A stretch of 11,058 nucleotides of DNA, taken from assembly GCA_027068235.1 (NCBI GenBank), contig JAMOUE010000152.1, positions 1 to 11,058 of the forward strand, read 5' to 3'. This DNA comes from Deltaproteobacteria bacterium (lineage in GTDB: Bacteria; Desulfobacterota; Dissulfuribacteria; Dissulfuribacterales; QOAL01). Below, in pieces: positions 1 to 7,283 of the stretch. Position numbers and translations under genes: made by a program. Within the stretch, counting starts at the first letter, position 1. Each line of letters starts with the position of its first letter. The notes beneath the pieces are model-generated. The model searched no databases. It had not been told where the DNA came from and saw only the letters and a list, made by a program, of their open reading frames with translations.

Positions 1-132
1 GTAATTGTCAGGTCTGTCTTTCTCCAAGGCGCAGGCTTTGATCTGCTATGGACTCAATATATTCCAATGGCAGTCATAGGAGTCGTGTCCTTGGCCATTG
101 CAGGTTTTCTATTTAAAAGAAGGCTCAACTAA
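1..132 (+). CDS. ABC-2 type transporter permease, C-terminal fragment (partial)
   Basis: Frame 1 is open from the window edge to TAA at 130-132 and encodes 43 residues. It reads as the end of an ABC-2 permease: a short loop (RSVFLQGAGFDLLW), then one hydrophobic helix (about residues 23-38) and a basic tail ending KRRLN. The pattern of a phenylalanine-leucine-x-G loop, a tryptophan, a last membrane helix and an Arg/Lys-rich cytoplasmic end is typical of the YhhJ/YbhR-like export permeases. The substrate cannot be told from this fragment, and the partner ATPase gene would lie outside the window to the left. The gene converges on the flagellar operon and its stop overlaps the motE stop by 4 nt. 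It is probably unrelated to flagella. The call rests on the C-terminal pattern only. Confidence 0.62.
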   Translation, partial: VIVRSVFLQGAGFDLLWTQYIPMAVIGVVSLAIAGFLFKRRLN

Positions 133-716
133 TACTCTTCGTCATCCTTACCATAGAGCCTTTGGCTTATTCCGGCAGCCTTCTCAGGCGACATATTTGC
201 AAGTATCTTAGCCACCTTTTTACTCTTCATGATAGCGAACAACTTGGTTACAGTTTCTTCGTCGAGTTTGTCAAGCAAGGCTGCTGCCCTTACAGGGTCC
301 ATTGAACTGTAGACTCCTGCAAGATGTTGCAACCTGGCCTCCTCTTCAAAGCGCCGTTTTTTAACAGGTCCCTCTAGTTTTTGCTGGAGTTCTTTTAGTT
401 GCTTTATCTTTTCTTGAATATCCTTTTGAAGAAGACGTAAGTCTTCCTCTTTTTTCTGAAGCTGATCTTCCCTCTCGTCAAGTTTTGCCATCTTGGTTCT
501 AAGAAGGCTAAGGAGCTCAGGATTGCACTGCTGTTCAATATCATTTTCTAAAGAGGAAGACGCCTTTTTGGATTTGGAGGCTGCTGATGCCTCATCCTCA
601 AAAAAGACCAAACCGGAATGGAAGTTAAAGAGCATGGCAACCAAGACTACCATTTTAGCAGACAACGCAGCAGCCAAGACCTTTATCCATATTCCATTCC
701 AGTTTCTTTCCTTCAT
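129..716 (-). CDS. motE: MotE-family flagellar protein (membrane anchor, coiled coil, MgtE N-terminal-like domain)
   Basis: This is a 195-residue protein with a short cytoplasmic N-terminus, one hydrophobic segment (about residues 11-38), a Lys/Glu/Gln-rich coiled coil (about 68-128) and a small helical C-terminal domain (about 130-188). The C-terminal domain carries the repeated pattern M-D/S-P-x-x-A-A seen in MgtE N-terminal-like domains (MDPVRAAALLDKLD, then MSPEKAAGI). This architecture and the place directly after fliJ match the MotE family. In rhizobia MotE is linked to the periplasmic motility protein MotC, and in Helicobacter a MotE homologue (FlgY) is a ring component of the motor. 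The single anchor suggests that most of the protein lies in the periplasm. The start has a good ribosome site (AAGGAG) inside the end of fliJ, with a 2-nt gap. It is the last gene of the operon, and no hairpin-plus-T-run terminator is visible after it. The exact role here is inferred. Confidence 0.8.
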   Translation of the reverse strand: MKERNWNGIWIKVLAAALSAKMVVLVAMLFNFHSGLVFFEDEASAASKSKKASSSLENDIEQQCNPELLSLLRTKMAKLDEREDQLQKKEEDLRLLQKDIQEKIKQLKELQQKLEGPVKKRRFEEEARLQHLAGVYSSMDPVRAAALLDKLDEETVTKLFAIMKSKKVAKILANMSPEKAAGISQRLYGKDDEEY

Positions 717-718
717 CC

Positions 719-1165
719 TTATTTACTCCTTTGCCTGGCATGGCTAAGTGATACCAGATCATCAAGTTCTTTTTGTAGTTGGGAATCAACCTCTTTGAGA
801 TAACGTTTCAAATCCCTTTCTCGCATTCCAGAGACGAGTTCGCTGTCTATGTGCCGTTGATGAAGCTGACCCTTGGCCTGGGCAAGTTCTATGTTTGCCT
901 GTTTCAGCCTCTTATCAAGTTCTTTGCACTTTTGTTCCATTTGCGAAAGAAGCTGACACCTAAAATTAAAGTCTGATGACATAATTCCCTCCTCCATCTT
1001 TTTGTTAAGCTCCAACTCTTCCCTCTTTAAAATCTGTATGTTTCGCCTAAGTTCTTCTTCTATGGCCTTTTGTTTGCTTAAAGCTGCAGTAAATTCCATT
1101 TCTGCTAGCTCTTCCATCCTCTTTCTAACCCTTAGCAAGGTCTCAAGCCTGAAGTGAAATTTCAT
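719..1165 (-). CDS. fliJ: FliJ, flagellar export apparatus stalk protein
   Basis: This 148-residue, highly charged protein is almost wholly predicted coiled coil and has no membrane segment, which is the usual FliJ size and form. The N-terminus (MKFHFRLETLLRVRKRMEE) carries the family signature: F-x-F-R-L-x-x-L-L followed by R-x-R and a Glu-rich helix. FliJ is a two-helix antiparallel coiled coil that sits in the centre of the FliI hexamer like a rotary ATPase gamma subunit and contacts the export gate protein FlhA. It follows fliI after 14 nt, the normal partner order. The ATG start at 1163-1165 is preceded by an AGGG-type ribosome site close to the fliI stop. FliJ sequences diverge widely, so position next to fliI adds much of the confidence. 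Confidence 0.9.
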   Translation of the reverse strand: MKFHFRLETLLRVRKRMEELAEMEFTAALSKQKAIEEELRRNIQILKREELELNKKMEEGIMSSDFNFRCQLLSQMEQKCKELDKRLKQANIELAQAKGQLHQRHIDSELVSGMRERDLKRYLKEVDSQLQKELDDLVSLSHARQRSK

Positions 1166-1179
1166 TTTATTCCAAACCC

Positions 1180-2520
1180 TTACTGAAAGATGCCTATGAG
1201 CCTCGATATAGACTCTTCAAGACTTGACCTTTCATCCACTGCCTGACATAGAAAGCGTTTCACCTCTTCTATCTTGCTAAGGGCAAAGTCTATCTCCGGG
1301 TTGGTGCCGCGCGTATAGGCCCCAAGATTCACCAGGTCTTCTGCCCTGCTATATACCGACAGCACCTTCACCAACTTCTGGTATGAAGCAATCTGGCCAG
1401 GGGCTGCAATGTCCCTCATTATCCTGCTGATACTTTGCAGGATATCGATTGCAGGATAGTGACCTTGATGGGCAAGATCTCTGCTAAGTACCACATGCCC
1501 ATCCACTATGCTGCGAACAGAATCAGCTATTGGCTCATTCATATCGTCCCCTTCAACCAGCACGGTGTATATACCAGTAATGCTTCCAGCGTCTGCTTTC
1601 CTGCCTGCCCTTTCAAGAAGCTTTGGAAGTTCTGCAAAAACCGAGGGAGTGTATCCTCTCGAGGTTGGTGGTTCGCCAATGGACAACCCAACCTCTCTAT
1701 GGGCCATTGCAAACCTGGTTACAGAATCCATCATAAGGATGACGTCTTTACCCTTGTCACGAAAGTATTCAGCCAAGGCAGTTGCCAAGTAGGCTCCTCT
1801 CAACCGTATAAGTGGCGGCTGATCCGAAGTGGCTACTACGACAACAGATCTTTTCAAACCTTCTGGCCCTAGATCCCTTTCGATAAAATCCCTAAGCTCC
1901 CGTCCTCTTTCTCCAATAAGCCCGATAACACTAACATCTGCAGCAGTATGGCGTGCAATCATGCCAAGAAGTGTGCTCTTTCCCACTCCTGACCCAGCCA
2001 TAATGGCTATCCGCTGACCCTTACCAAGGGTAAGGCAGGCATTTATGGCACGAACTCCAACATCCACTGGTGTGTCTATCCTGGGCCTTTCCATTGGATT
2101 TAAAGGATCAGCATACAAGGGATAATGATCGTCAAAGGTAATAGGCCCTTTGGAGTCAATAGGAAGGCCTCTAGCATCAAGAACCCTTCCAAGAAGTGAC
2201 TCTCCAACCCCTACCCTTGCATGTTCCTGGCTCACCCATATCTTGCTTCCAGGCTCTATGCCCCTCATATCCCCAAGGGGCATGAGAAGAACCCTGTTGT
2301 TTCTAAACCCAACCACCTCAGCAGGAATGGTGTTGCCAGACTTCACCTCAACGGAGCATATGCCACCAATTGGCACGCCTGGCCCTTGACCTTCTATCAC
2401 CATGCCCACCACCTCTTTCACTATGCCGCAGGCACGAATGGTGTTGGTTGTCTCAACGGTATCCTTATAGATATCAAGATCGATATCCAAAACATCTTGC
2501 AAAGACAGTTCCCCGGCCAT
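1180..2520 (-). CDS. fliI: FliI, flagellum-specific type III export ATPase
   Basis: This 446-residue ATPase of the F1-beta/type III secretion family hydrolyses ATP at the cytoplasmic face of the flagellar export gate. It helps unfold and hand over rod, hook and filament subunits. Visible landmarks are an N-terminal beta-barrel region (about 1-100), Walker A GSGVGKST at 176-183, the GERGRE segment with the predicted catalytic Glu204, Walker B ending in MMD at 263-265, the S-V-T-R-F-A segment, and the GEPPTSRGYTPSVF stretch from about 282 that is characteristic of FliI and its injectisome relatives. All catalytic elements look intact. The length is typical. The gene lies 2 nt after fliH, whose product regulates it, and 14 nt before fliJ. 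The ATG start at 2518-2520 has an AAGGG-type site upstream. Confidence 0.97.
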   Translation of the reverse strand: MAGELSLQDVLDIDLDIYKDTVETTNTIRACGIVKEVVGMVIEGQGPGVPIGGICSVEVKSGNTIPAEVVGFRNNRVLLMPLGDMRGIEPGSKIWVSQEHARVGVGESLLGRVLDARGLPIDSKGPITFDDHYPLYADPLNPMERPRIDTPVDVGVRAINACLTLGKGQRIAIMAGSGVGKSTLLGMIARHTAADVSVIGLIGERGRELRDFIERDLGPEGLKRSVVVVATSDQPPLIRLRGAYLATALAEYFRDKGKDVILMMDSVTRFAMAHREVGLSIGEPPTSRGYTPSVFAELPKLLERAGRKADAGSITGIYTVLVEGDDMNEPIADSVRSIVDGHVVLSRDLAHQGHYPAIDILQSISRIMRDIAAPGQIASYQKLVKVLSVYSRAEDLVNLGAYTRGTNPEIDFALSKIEEVKRFLCQAVDERSSLEESISRLIGIFQ

Positions 2521-2522
2521 GG

Positions 2523-3383
2523 CTACCCTTTTACTTCCTCTATCTTTTTGAGCTCCTTTGGCAACTCAACACCTGTTCTTTCAAATAACTGTCTTCCTAT
2601 ATCTTCTATCAGACATAGCCATCTCGATTCCACAGAGGCATCTACAAGGCCAAAGTCCGTCTCTATCATGCAGCCACCGCGGCTGACCTTTGGATCTTCC
2701 TTAAACTCGATCCTGTTTCCACCAGGTCCAGCCAGTTTCGCCAGGAAATCATCTGGTAAATTTTCCAGATCACGTGGATTAAGAAGAACAGTAACCGTGC
2801 TGCCTTCTACAGTCTTGTTCATTGCCTGAACCAAGACCCTTGAAATAAGCTCTTTGTCAGTTGCTATCTCCTTTTCAATGATGGATTTAGCAGTAAAGAG
2901 ACATACCTGAAGCATCTGTGCCTCATAGGCTCTTGAAAGAGTAGCAGTCTGTTCCTTAAAACTTTCTAGAAGCTTCTCTAAGTGTTGAAGACCAACCTGA
3001 AACTGTTTTCTTCCAAGCTCTTCACCATCTTTGTGCCCCTGTTCATACCCCAGGGTGTAGGCTTGGCTTTCAATCTCTTCTGCATTCTTTTTGGCCTCTG
3101 CAACTATCTGCTCAGCCTCACTTTTTAATCTGGCAGCCTCTCTTTCTGCCTCTTCCACTATGGCCTTTGCCTGTATCCTCGCCTCTTCAATGGGATCTAT
3201 GTCATCTTCATGACTCTCAACCTCTTCCTCTGCCCCATCGTTGATCTCTTTTTCTGGATCGGGCAAGAGGCAGGAAAGGCTATTAAAGTCTTCACTGTCA
3301 AGGGAACCGTCTTTATCAGACGAGCCTCCCATTGAAGGCAAAACCGAAAAGGTGCATTTTCCTTGCTTGATAACCCTGGCCAT
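2523..3383 (-). CDS. fliH: FliH, negative regulator/peripheral stalk of the export ATPase
   Basis: FliH is a 286-residue soluble protein that dimerises, binds the N-terminus of FliI and tethers the ATPase to the C-ring. Here an acidic low-complexity N-terminal part (about 40-70) is followed by a long Ala/Glu/Lys helix (about 66-108). A run of small residues every fourth position comes next: A108, G112, G116, G120 and G124, the AxxxG(xxxG)n pattern known from FliH and related V-ATPase E/F-type stalks. The C-terminal domain (about 140-275) holds the family's V-S-R-G-G-C-x-I-E-T-D-F-G-x-V-D-A-S motif at about 233-250. It lies 3 nt after fliG and 2 nt before fliI, the standard order. The ATG at 3381-3383 has only a distant AGGTG-like site, so translation may depend on coupling to fliG. 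The N-terminal 60 residues are not recognisably conserved. Confidence 0.93.
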   Translation of the reverse strand: MARVIKQGKCTFSVLPSMGGSSDKDGSLDSEDFNSLSCLLPDPEKEINDGAEEEVESHEDDIDPIEEARIQAKAIVEEAEREAARLKSEAEQIVAEAKKNAEEIESQAYTLGYEQGHKDGEELGRKQFQVGLQHLEKLLESFKEQTATLSRAYEAQMLQVCLFTAKSIIEKEIATDKELISRVLVQAMNKTVEGSTVTVLLNPRDLENLPDDFLAKLAGPGGNRIEFKEDPKVSRGGCMIETDFGLVDASVESRWLCLIEDIGRQLFERTGVELPKELKKIEEVKG

Positions 3384-3386
3384 AAA

Positions 3387-4427
3387 TTAAACCAACACCT
3401 CGTCTCCGCCCTTTCCGCCAAGGACTATCTTGCCTTCACTTTCAAGGCGTTTGGCAACACGAATTATTGCCTGCTGCGCCTGTTCCACATCCTTTAGACG
3501 TACAGGCCCCATAACCTCAAGATCTTCCCTGAGCATCTGTGCTGCCCTTTCAGACATGTTGTTAAAGAACTTATCCCTAAGCTCTTCAGAAGCAGCCTTC
3601 AAGGCAAGTTTCAATTCATCAGTGCTTATCTCTTTCAGTATGGCAACAATGGCACTGTCGTCCACCTGGAGCAGATCCTCAAACTTGAACATGAGCTTTT
3701 TGATCTCTTCAGCAAGATCCTGGGATGTTTCCTCTATCTGTTCAAGTAGTGCATCTTCAAGGGTTCTATCTAGGTTATTGAGTATCTCTGCAACCTTTTC
3801 TGCACCACCAACCTTTGTGGCATCACTCATCTCCACTGAAAAGAGTTCTTCTTCCAACACCCTATCTATCTCAGCAACTATCTCAGGACTAATCTTTTCA
3901 AGATTGGCAATTCTAAGCATCACGTCTGATTGCAACTTCTCACTAAGTTCCGAGAGTATCTCTGCTGCCAAATCAGGCTCTAGATGGGCCAAGATGACCG
4001 CTATCGTCTGCGGATGCTCATTCGATAAAAAGTTGACTATTACCTTTGGCTCAAGACTCGAGAGCTTTTGAAAGGTAGAGGGATGAAGCTGGCGCATTAT
4101 ATCTTCATAGATCTGTTTTGCCTGTTCCTCTGGCATGGAAGAAAACAAGACCTTTTTTAAAAAGTCCTCTACAGGGACAGACACCTCTCCCTGAACCATT
4201 GACATCTTCTCCCTTACCTCATCAAGCACCAGCTTTATGGCCTCACCTGGAATATTCTGTATGGTGGCCATGAGGGTAGAGACCTTTCTTACCTCATCCT
4301 CTCTCAGATATTTAAAGACCTCGGCAGTAAAGGCCTCTCCCATTGCCAAGAGAAAGATGGCCGCTTTGAGCGGTCCGTCTGGATTGGTAAGGTCCATCTC
4401 TCTTTGTATGGCCAAGTCACTACTCAC
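3387..4427 (-). CDS. fliG: FliG, flagellar rotor/switch protein (GTG start)
   Basis: FliG is the C-ring protein that sits on FliF and receives torque from the stator. At 346 residues it has normal length and all three domains. The N-terminal FliF-binding part has the G-P-L-K-A-A-I-F-L-L-A-M-G-E segment (18-31). The middle domain has the EHPQ motif at 137-140, and a hinge-side VGGAEKVAEILN follows at 206-217. The MFxF motif is at 246-249. In the torque helix region, residues K277, R294, E301, D302 and R310 line up with E. coli K264, R281, D288, D289 and R297, so the torque charges are kept with one Asp-to-Glu change. The start is GTG at 4425-4427, supported by an AAGGAGG ribosome site 9 nt upstream inside fliF. 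The alternative ATG ten codons later has a poorer site. It overlaps fliF by 8 nt. Confidence 0.97.
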   Translation of the reverse strand: MSSDLAIQREMDLTNPDGPLKAAIFLLAMGEAFTAEVFKYLREDEVRKVSTLMATIQNIPGEAIKLVLDEVREKMSMVQGEVSVPVEDFLKKVLFSSMPEEQAKQIYEDIMRQLHPSTFQKLSSLEPKVIVNFLSNEHPQTIAVILAHLEPDLAAEILSELSEKLQSDVMLRIANLEKISPEIVAEIDRVLEEELFSVEMSDATKVGGAEKVAEILNNLDRTLEDALLEQIEETSQDLAEEIKKLMFKFEDLLQVDDSAIVAILKEISTDELKLALKAASEELRDKFFNNMSERAAQMLREDLEVMGPVRLKDVEQAQQAIIRVAKRLESEGKIVLGGKGGDEVLV

Positions 4428-6024
4428 CTTCTGGCCCCTCCTTCTTCTTTTCTCTGAGCCATATCTTTATAAGGGCTGCTGCCCTTTCTGGATATTCGTT
4501 TGCCAATTCCCTAAGTTCGCCCTTTACATCTGGCATGGGCTCAAATGATGGCGCAATGGCAGCTTCTCCACCAGCAACTTCACCTTCAATAGCTGCAGCA
4601 GGTTCTTCTTCCTCCACCTCTGGTTCAGGAGGCGACAGGACAAAGCGGTTGAGAAGGGGCTTCAAGATGACAAAGATGAATATGAGGGCAAGAATCAGAT
4701 TGGCCAAGGGCCTTATGAGCTTGGTAAATACATCAACCGCCTTTGCCACCATGCCCTTTTCTGCAGTTTCAGGGGAAAAGGCAACATTTACCACACTAAC
4801 CTCATCCCCGCGCTCTTCACTAAAGCCCATTGCAGCCATGACAATACGTTTGAGATTAGCTATCTCTTCCGGACTCCTTGGCTCATAAACAGTCTTTCCC
4901 TTTTCCTTCTTGTACTTGCCATCAACCATTACAGCCACAGAGAGCCGCTTGAGGGTTCCAATGGAACCAAGTATTTCCCGCTGAATCCTTGTTATCTCGT
5001 AATTTGTTATCTCTTTCTTCTTCTTTCTTAAAAAGTTCTCCTCACCCTGATTGATATTGCCTTGGAGCTTGTTGGCAAGCCCTCCCTTTACTCCTGGCAC
5101 GCCTCCAGGTTTGGCAGGCTTTTCAAGATCTTCTAACTTTTCTTCGCTCCTCACTGCAACAGAATCGGGATCAAAACGGTCTTCGCTTGTCTTAACCTGG
5201 TTAAAATCCACCTCTGCGCTAACGCGGACCACTGCCTTTCTTGGTCCCAAGGCGTCTTCAAGCATCGTTTGGATCTTGTGTTTAAAATAATTTTCAAGGC
5301 GCTTTCTATAGGTAAACTGCAAGTTGGCCTTGGCCTTGAGAGGATCTTTTAACTGCATCTTGGCCTCATAAAGGACGTTTCCACTGGTATCAACCACTGT
5401 CACATTGTCCTTTTTGAGCCTTGGAACAGCACTGGCTACAAGGTGTACGATCCCAAGAACCTGTGGCTGGGAAAGCTCCTGCCCGCGTCTTAACTCCAAC
5501 ACCACTGATGCACTGGGTGCCTGCCTCTGACCAACAAATAGACTCTCCTTTGGCTCTGCAATATGAACTCGCACAGTCTTAACTTGAGGGAAACGTGATA
5601 TGGTCTTTTCAAGCTCTCCCTGCAGTGCCCTTTGATAGTTTACCTGCTGGACAAAATCGGTTGTGCCAAGAGAGGACTTGTCAAAAAGCTCGAATCCAAC
5701 CCCTGTTCCCTTTGGAAGGCCCTGGCTTGCAAGTGCAAGCCGCACGTCGTAAACCTTATCATCAGGGACTTTAATTACGCTTCCACCTTGGGCAACCTTG
5801 TAGGGAATACCTTTTTTCTTGAGCCACTGAACAATCTCACCGGCATCTTTTTGATCAAGATCAGAGTATAAAACCTTGTACGTGGGAGCATTTATAAAAA
5901 GGAAAAGGGCGACAAAACCTGCAAGCACTCCTACAACAACCAGAGCAGAGATAACCTTTTGCCTGACAGTTAGATCCTCGTAGAGCTTTTTAAGCTGGGA
6001 TATGTAATCGGCAGCACTAGCCAT
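4420..6024 (-). CDS. fliF: FliF, flagellar MS-ring protein
   Basis: FliF forms the MS ring in the inner membrane, the base on which rod, C-ring and export gate assemble. This 534-residue protein has a cytoplasmic N-terminus, a first membrane helix (about 24-45), and a large periplasmic ring-building region that begins with the typical A-P-T-Y-K-V-L-Y-S-D-L segment (46-56). A second membrane helix lies at about 437-458 and an acidic cytoplasmic tail follows. The last 35 residues (about 500-530, with A-N-E-Y-P-E-R-A-A-A-L-I-K-I-W-L) are the conserved FliG-binding helices. The stretch at about 300-340 is Gly/Lys-rich and probably a disordered loop. The ATG start at 6022-6024 has a clear GGAGAGGA site. 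It is separated from fliE by 44 nt, the widest gap within the operon, and overlaps fliG by 8 nt. Confidence 0.97.
   Translation of the reverse strand: MASAADYISQLKKLYEDLTVRQKVISALVVVGVLAGFVALFLFINAPTYKVLYSDLDQKDAGEIVQWLKKKGIPYKVAQGGSVIKVPDDKVYDVRLALASQGLPKGTGVGFELFDKSSLGTTDFVQQVNYQRALQGELEKTISRFPQVKTVRVHIAEPKESLFVGQRQAPSASVVLELRRGQELSQPQVLGIVHLVASAVPRLKKDNVTVVDTSGNVLYEAKMQLKDPLKAKANLQFTYRKRLENYFKHKIQTMLEDALGPRKAVVRVSAEVDFNQVKTSEDRFDPDSVAVRSEEKLEDLEKPAKPGGVPGVKGGLANKLQGNINQGEENFLRKKKKEITNYEITRIQREILGSIGTLKRLSVAVMVDGKYKKEKGKTVYEPRSPEEIANLKRIVMAAMGFSEERGDEVSVVNVAFSPETAEKGMVAKAVDVFTKLIRPLANLILALIFIFVILKPLLNRFVLSPPEPEVEEEEPAAAIEGEVAGGEAAIAPSFEPMPDVKGELRELANEYPERAAALIKIWLREKKKEGPEGE
4437..4443 (-). 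promoter_or_regulatory. Ribosome binding site of fliG supporting the GTG start
   Basis: AAGGAGG within the 3' end of fliF stands 9 nt before GTG at 4425-4427. It is much better than the AGAGAG sequence before the later in-frame ATG, so the GTG start with an 8-nt fliF overlap is preferred. Confidence 0.85.
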
Positions 6025-6068
6025 CTCTTATTCCTCTCCTCGCACCATAGGACAACTACACAGAACCA

Positions 6069-6377
6069 TTAAAACTGAAGCCTCATTATCTCTTCATAGG
6101 CACTAAGCGCCTTGTTTCTCATCTGTACAAACATCCTAAAGGAAATATCTGCCTTGGAGATGGCCAACATAACCTCTGGAATATCCATTTCCTTTCCTGC
6201 TGCAAGACTCGCTGCTAGTTTGTCTGCCTCAGCCATTTGATTGTTGAGTTTATCGAGTCCCTTTTGAACCATCTGGTAAAAATCAGCGTTGCCATTACCT
6301 TTTGAGGTCTTTTGCTGTCTTTCATAGGACAACAAATCCTTTCCAAGCTGAGTTTTTGTAAGATTAACCTGAGACAT
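6069..6377 (-). CDS. fliE: FliE, flagellar MS ring-rod junction protein
   Basis: FliE is a small exported protein that joins the MS ring to the proximal rod and is among the first substrates of the export gate. The 102 residues are typical in length. The C-terminal half carries the family's signature: P-E-V-M-L-A-I-S-K-A-D (67-77), S-F-R-M-F-V-Q-M-R-N-K (79-89), and an ending of A-Y-E-E-I-M-R-L-Q-F. The N-terminal third (to about residue 30) is polar and probably disordered, as expected for an export signal region. It starts 10 nt after flgC with a GGGGG-containing ribosome site that overlaps the end of flgC. The following 44-nt gap to fliF shows no clear promoter or hairpin by eye. Confidence 0.96.
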   Translation of the reverse strand: MSQVNLTKTQLGKDLLSYERQQKTSKGNGNADFYQMVQKGLDKLNNQMAEADKLAASLAAGKEMDIPEVMLAISKADISFRMFVQMRNKALSAYEEIMRLQF

Positions 6378-6387
6378 TTAAAGCCCC

Positions 6388-6843
6388 CTATCGAATGAGA
6401 TCTATTGCCTTCATGGCCATATTCTTGGCAGAATCCAAGGCAGAAACATTTGCCTCATAAGCCCTTTGGGCACTCATGATATCCACCATCTCTTCCATTA
6501 CATTCACATTTGGCAGTTTCACCATGCCATTTTCATCAGCGTCAGGATGATTTGGATCGTAAACCTCCATAAAAGGAGTCTTGTCATCTACTATCTCTGC
6601 GACCTCCACTGTCTCAAGGGCCTTTTCCAACTGGGCCTCAAAACCTTCTGATTTATAAGAGACAGATTCAGCTCCCTCTTTTACAGGCACCGAATGAAAT
6701 ACAACCGACTTTGCCCTATATGGTCCTCCATCTATTGTCCGTGTAACATGGGCATTTGCCAGATTCATTGAGGCAACGTTAAGCCTCGTCCTTTCTGCCC
6801 GAAGCCCCTTTGCACTAATGGAAAATGATGTAAAGAGGTTCAT
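6388..6843 (-). CDS. flgC: FlgC, proximal rod protein
   Basis: FlgC is one of the rod proteins that cross the periplasm between the MS ring and the hook. The 151-residue sequence has the shared rod/hook N-terminal helix with N-V-A-S-M-N-L-A-N-A (22-31) and the segment G-G-P-Y-R-A-K (39-45), the usual FlgC variant of the rod motif. The characteristic Y-D-P-N-H-P-D-A-D-E-N-G (95-106) precedes the C-terminal helix S-A-Q-R-A-Y-E-A-N (124-132), which packs against the N-terminal helix. The start codon overlaps the flgB stop as TAATG and is preceded by a full AAGGAGGT site, so expression should be strong and coupled to flgB. No irregularity is seen. Confidence 0.97.
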   Translation of the reverse strand: MNLFTSFSISAKGLRAERTRLNVASMNLANAHVTRTIDGGPYRAKSVVFHSVPVKEGAESVSYKSEGFEAQLEKALETVEVAEIVDDKTPFMEVYDPNHPDADENGMVKLPNVNVMEEMVDIMSAQRAYEANVSALDSAKNMAMKAIDLIR

Positions 6844-7274
6844 TATTGCTTACCTCCTTCAGTAATAGCGGTTTTAAGCATCTCAAATTTCTTTATGAGC
6901 ATCTGCGTAGTCATCTGATACTGAATGTTATTTTCAGAAAGCTTTGCCATCTCTTCATCAAGATCAACATTGTTGGGTACTCCCCTTTCAGTGCTAATCT
7001 CAACATTAAGTTCAACCTTTTTGGGCCTAGGAGTAATGTGACGCGGATCAGTGGTACGCAATGGAAGATCCTGCTCTTTGGAAGCTGTGCCAGATGATGA
7101 AGGCATTTGCTCCTTTAGATAGGAGTCCATAACCTCATTAAAGTTCAGATCCCTTGCCTTGTAGCCTGGCGTATCAACATTGGCAATGTTGGAAGAGATG
7201 ACACCATTTCTCTTTGCCCTTAAATTCAGGGCCTTTCCCATAACTTCTATTGCAGGTCCAAAGATGCTTTTCAT
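6843..7274 (-). CDS. flgB: FlgB, proximal rod protein (start corrected to 7274)
   Basis: FlgB forms the innermost part of the rod, next to FliE. The 143-residue protein beginning MKSIFGPAIEVM carries the rod signature S-S-N-I-A-N-V-D-T-P-G-Y-K-A at about 27-40 and a C-terminal helix with N-N-I-Q-Y-Q-M-T-T-Q-M-L, both expected for FlgB. A longer open frame begins 14 codons upstream (ATG at 7314-7316). The later ATG at 7272-7274 is preferred for three reasons. It has a GAGGA site 4 nt upstream, it leaves a 7-nt gap to the regulator gene instead of a 35-nt overlap, and the extra residues (MQNIGIWDWSCEEL) do not resemble a rod protein N-terminus. It is the first structural flagellar gene of the operon. 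Confidence 0.95.
   Translation of the reverse strand: MKSIFGPAIEVMGKALNLRAKRNGVISSNIANVDTPGYKARDLNFNEVMDSYLKEQMPSSSGTASKEQDLPLRTTDPRHITPRPKKVELNVEISTERGVPNNVDLDEEMAKLSENNIQYQMTTQMLIKKFEMLKTAITEGGKQ
6852..6859 (-). promoter_or_regulatory. Ribosome binding site of flgC (full AAGGAGGT)
   Basis: The complete anti-Shine-Dalgarno complement AAGGAGGT lies within the last codons of flgB, 8 nt before the flgC ATG, which itself overlaps the flgB stop (TAATG). This is the strongest site I found in the window and fixes the flgC start. Confidence 0.9.
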
Positions 7275-7278
7275 AAGT

Positions 7279-7283
7279 TCCTC
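7279..7283 (-). promoter_or_regulatory. Ribosome binding site of flgB that decides its start
   Basis: GAGGA lies 4 nt before the ATG at 7272-7274 and overlaps the TGA stop of the regulator gene (7282-7284). It supports the 143-residue FlgB over the longer reading frame and suggests re-initiation by ribosomes ending the regulator. Confidence 0.82.

Noticed and set aside
2221..2829. Plus-strand open frame of 202 codons across the fliH/fliI junction
   Set aside because: It has no recognisable domain and lies opposite two well-supported genes. It crosses their boundary, which a real overlapping gene rarely does.
3430..4071. Long plus-strand open frame of 213 codons, very rich in Ser, opposite fliG
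   Set aside because: It is an antisense shadow of fliG. Its Ser/Leu-heavy composition comes from reading the Glu/Asp/Lys-rich fliG codons backwards, and fliG is fully conserved in the other strand.
6025..6068. The 44-nt gap between fliE and fliF as a possible internal promoter or processing site
   Set aside because: I see only the fliF ribosome site and no -24/-12, -35/-10 or sigma-28 pattern, and no stable hairpin by eye.
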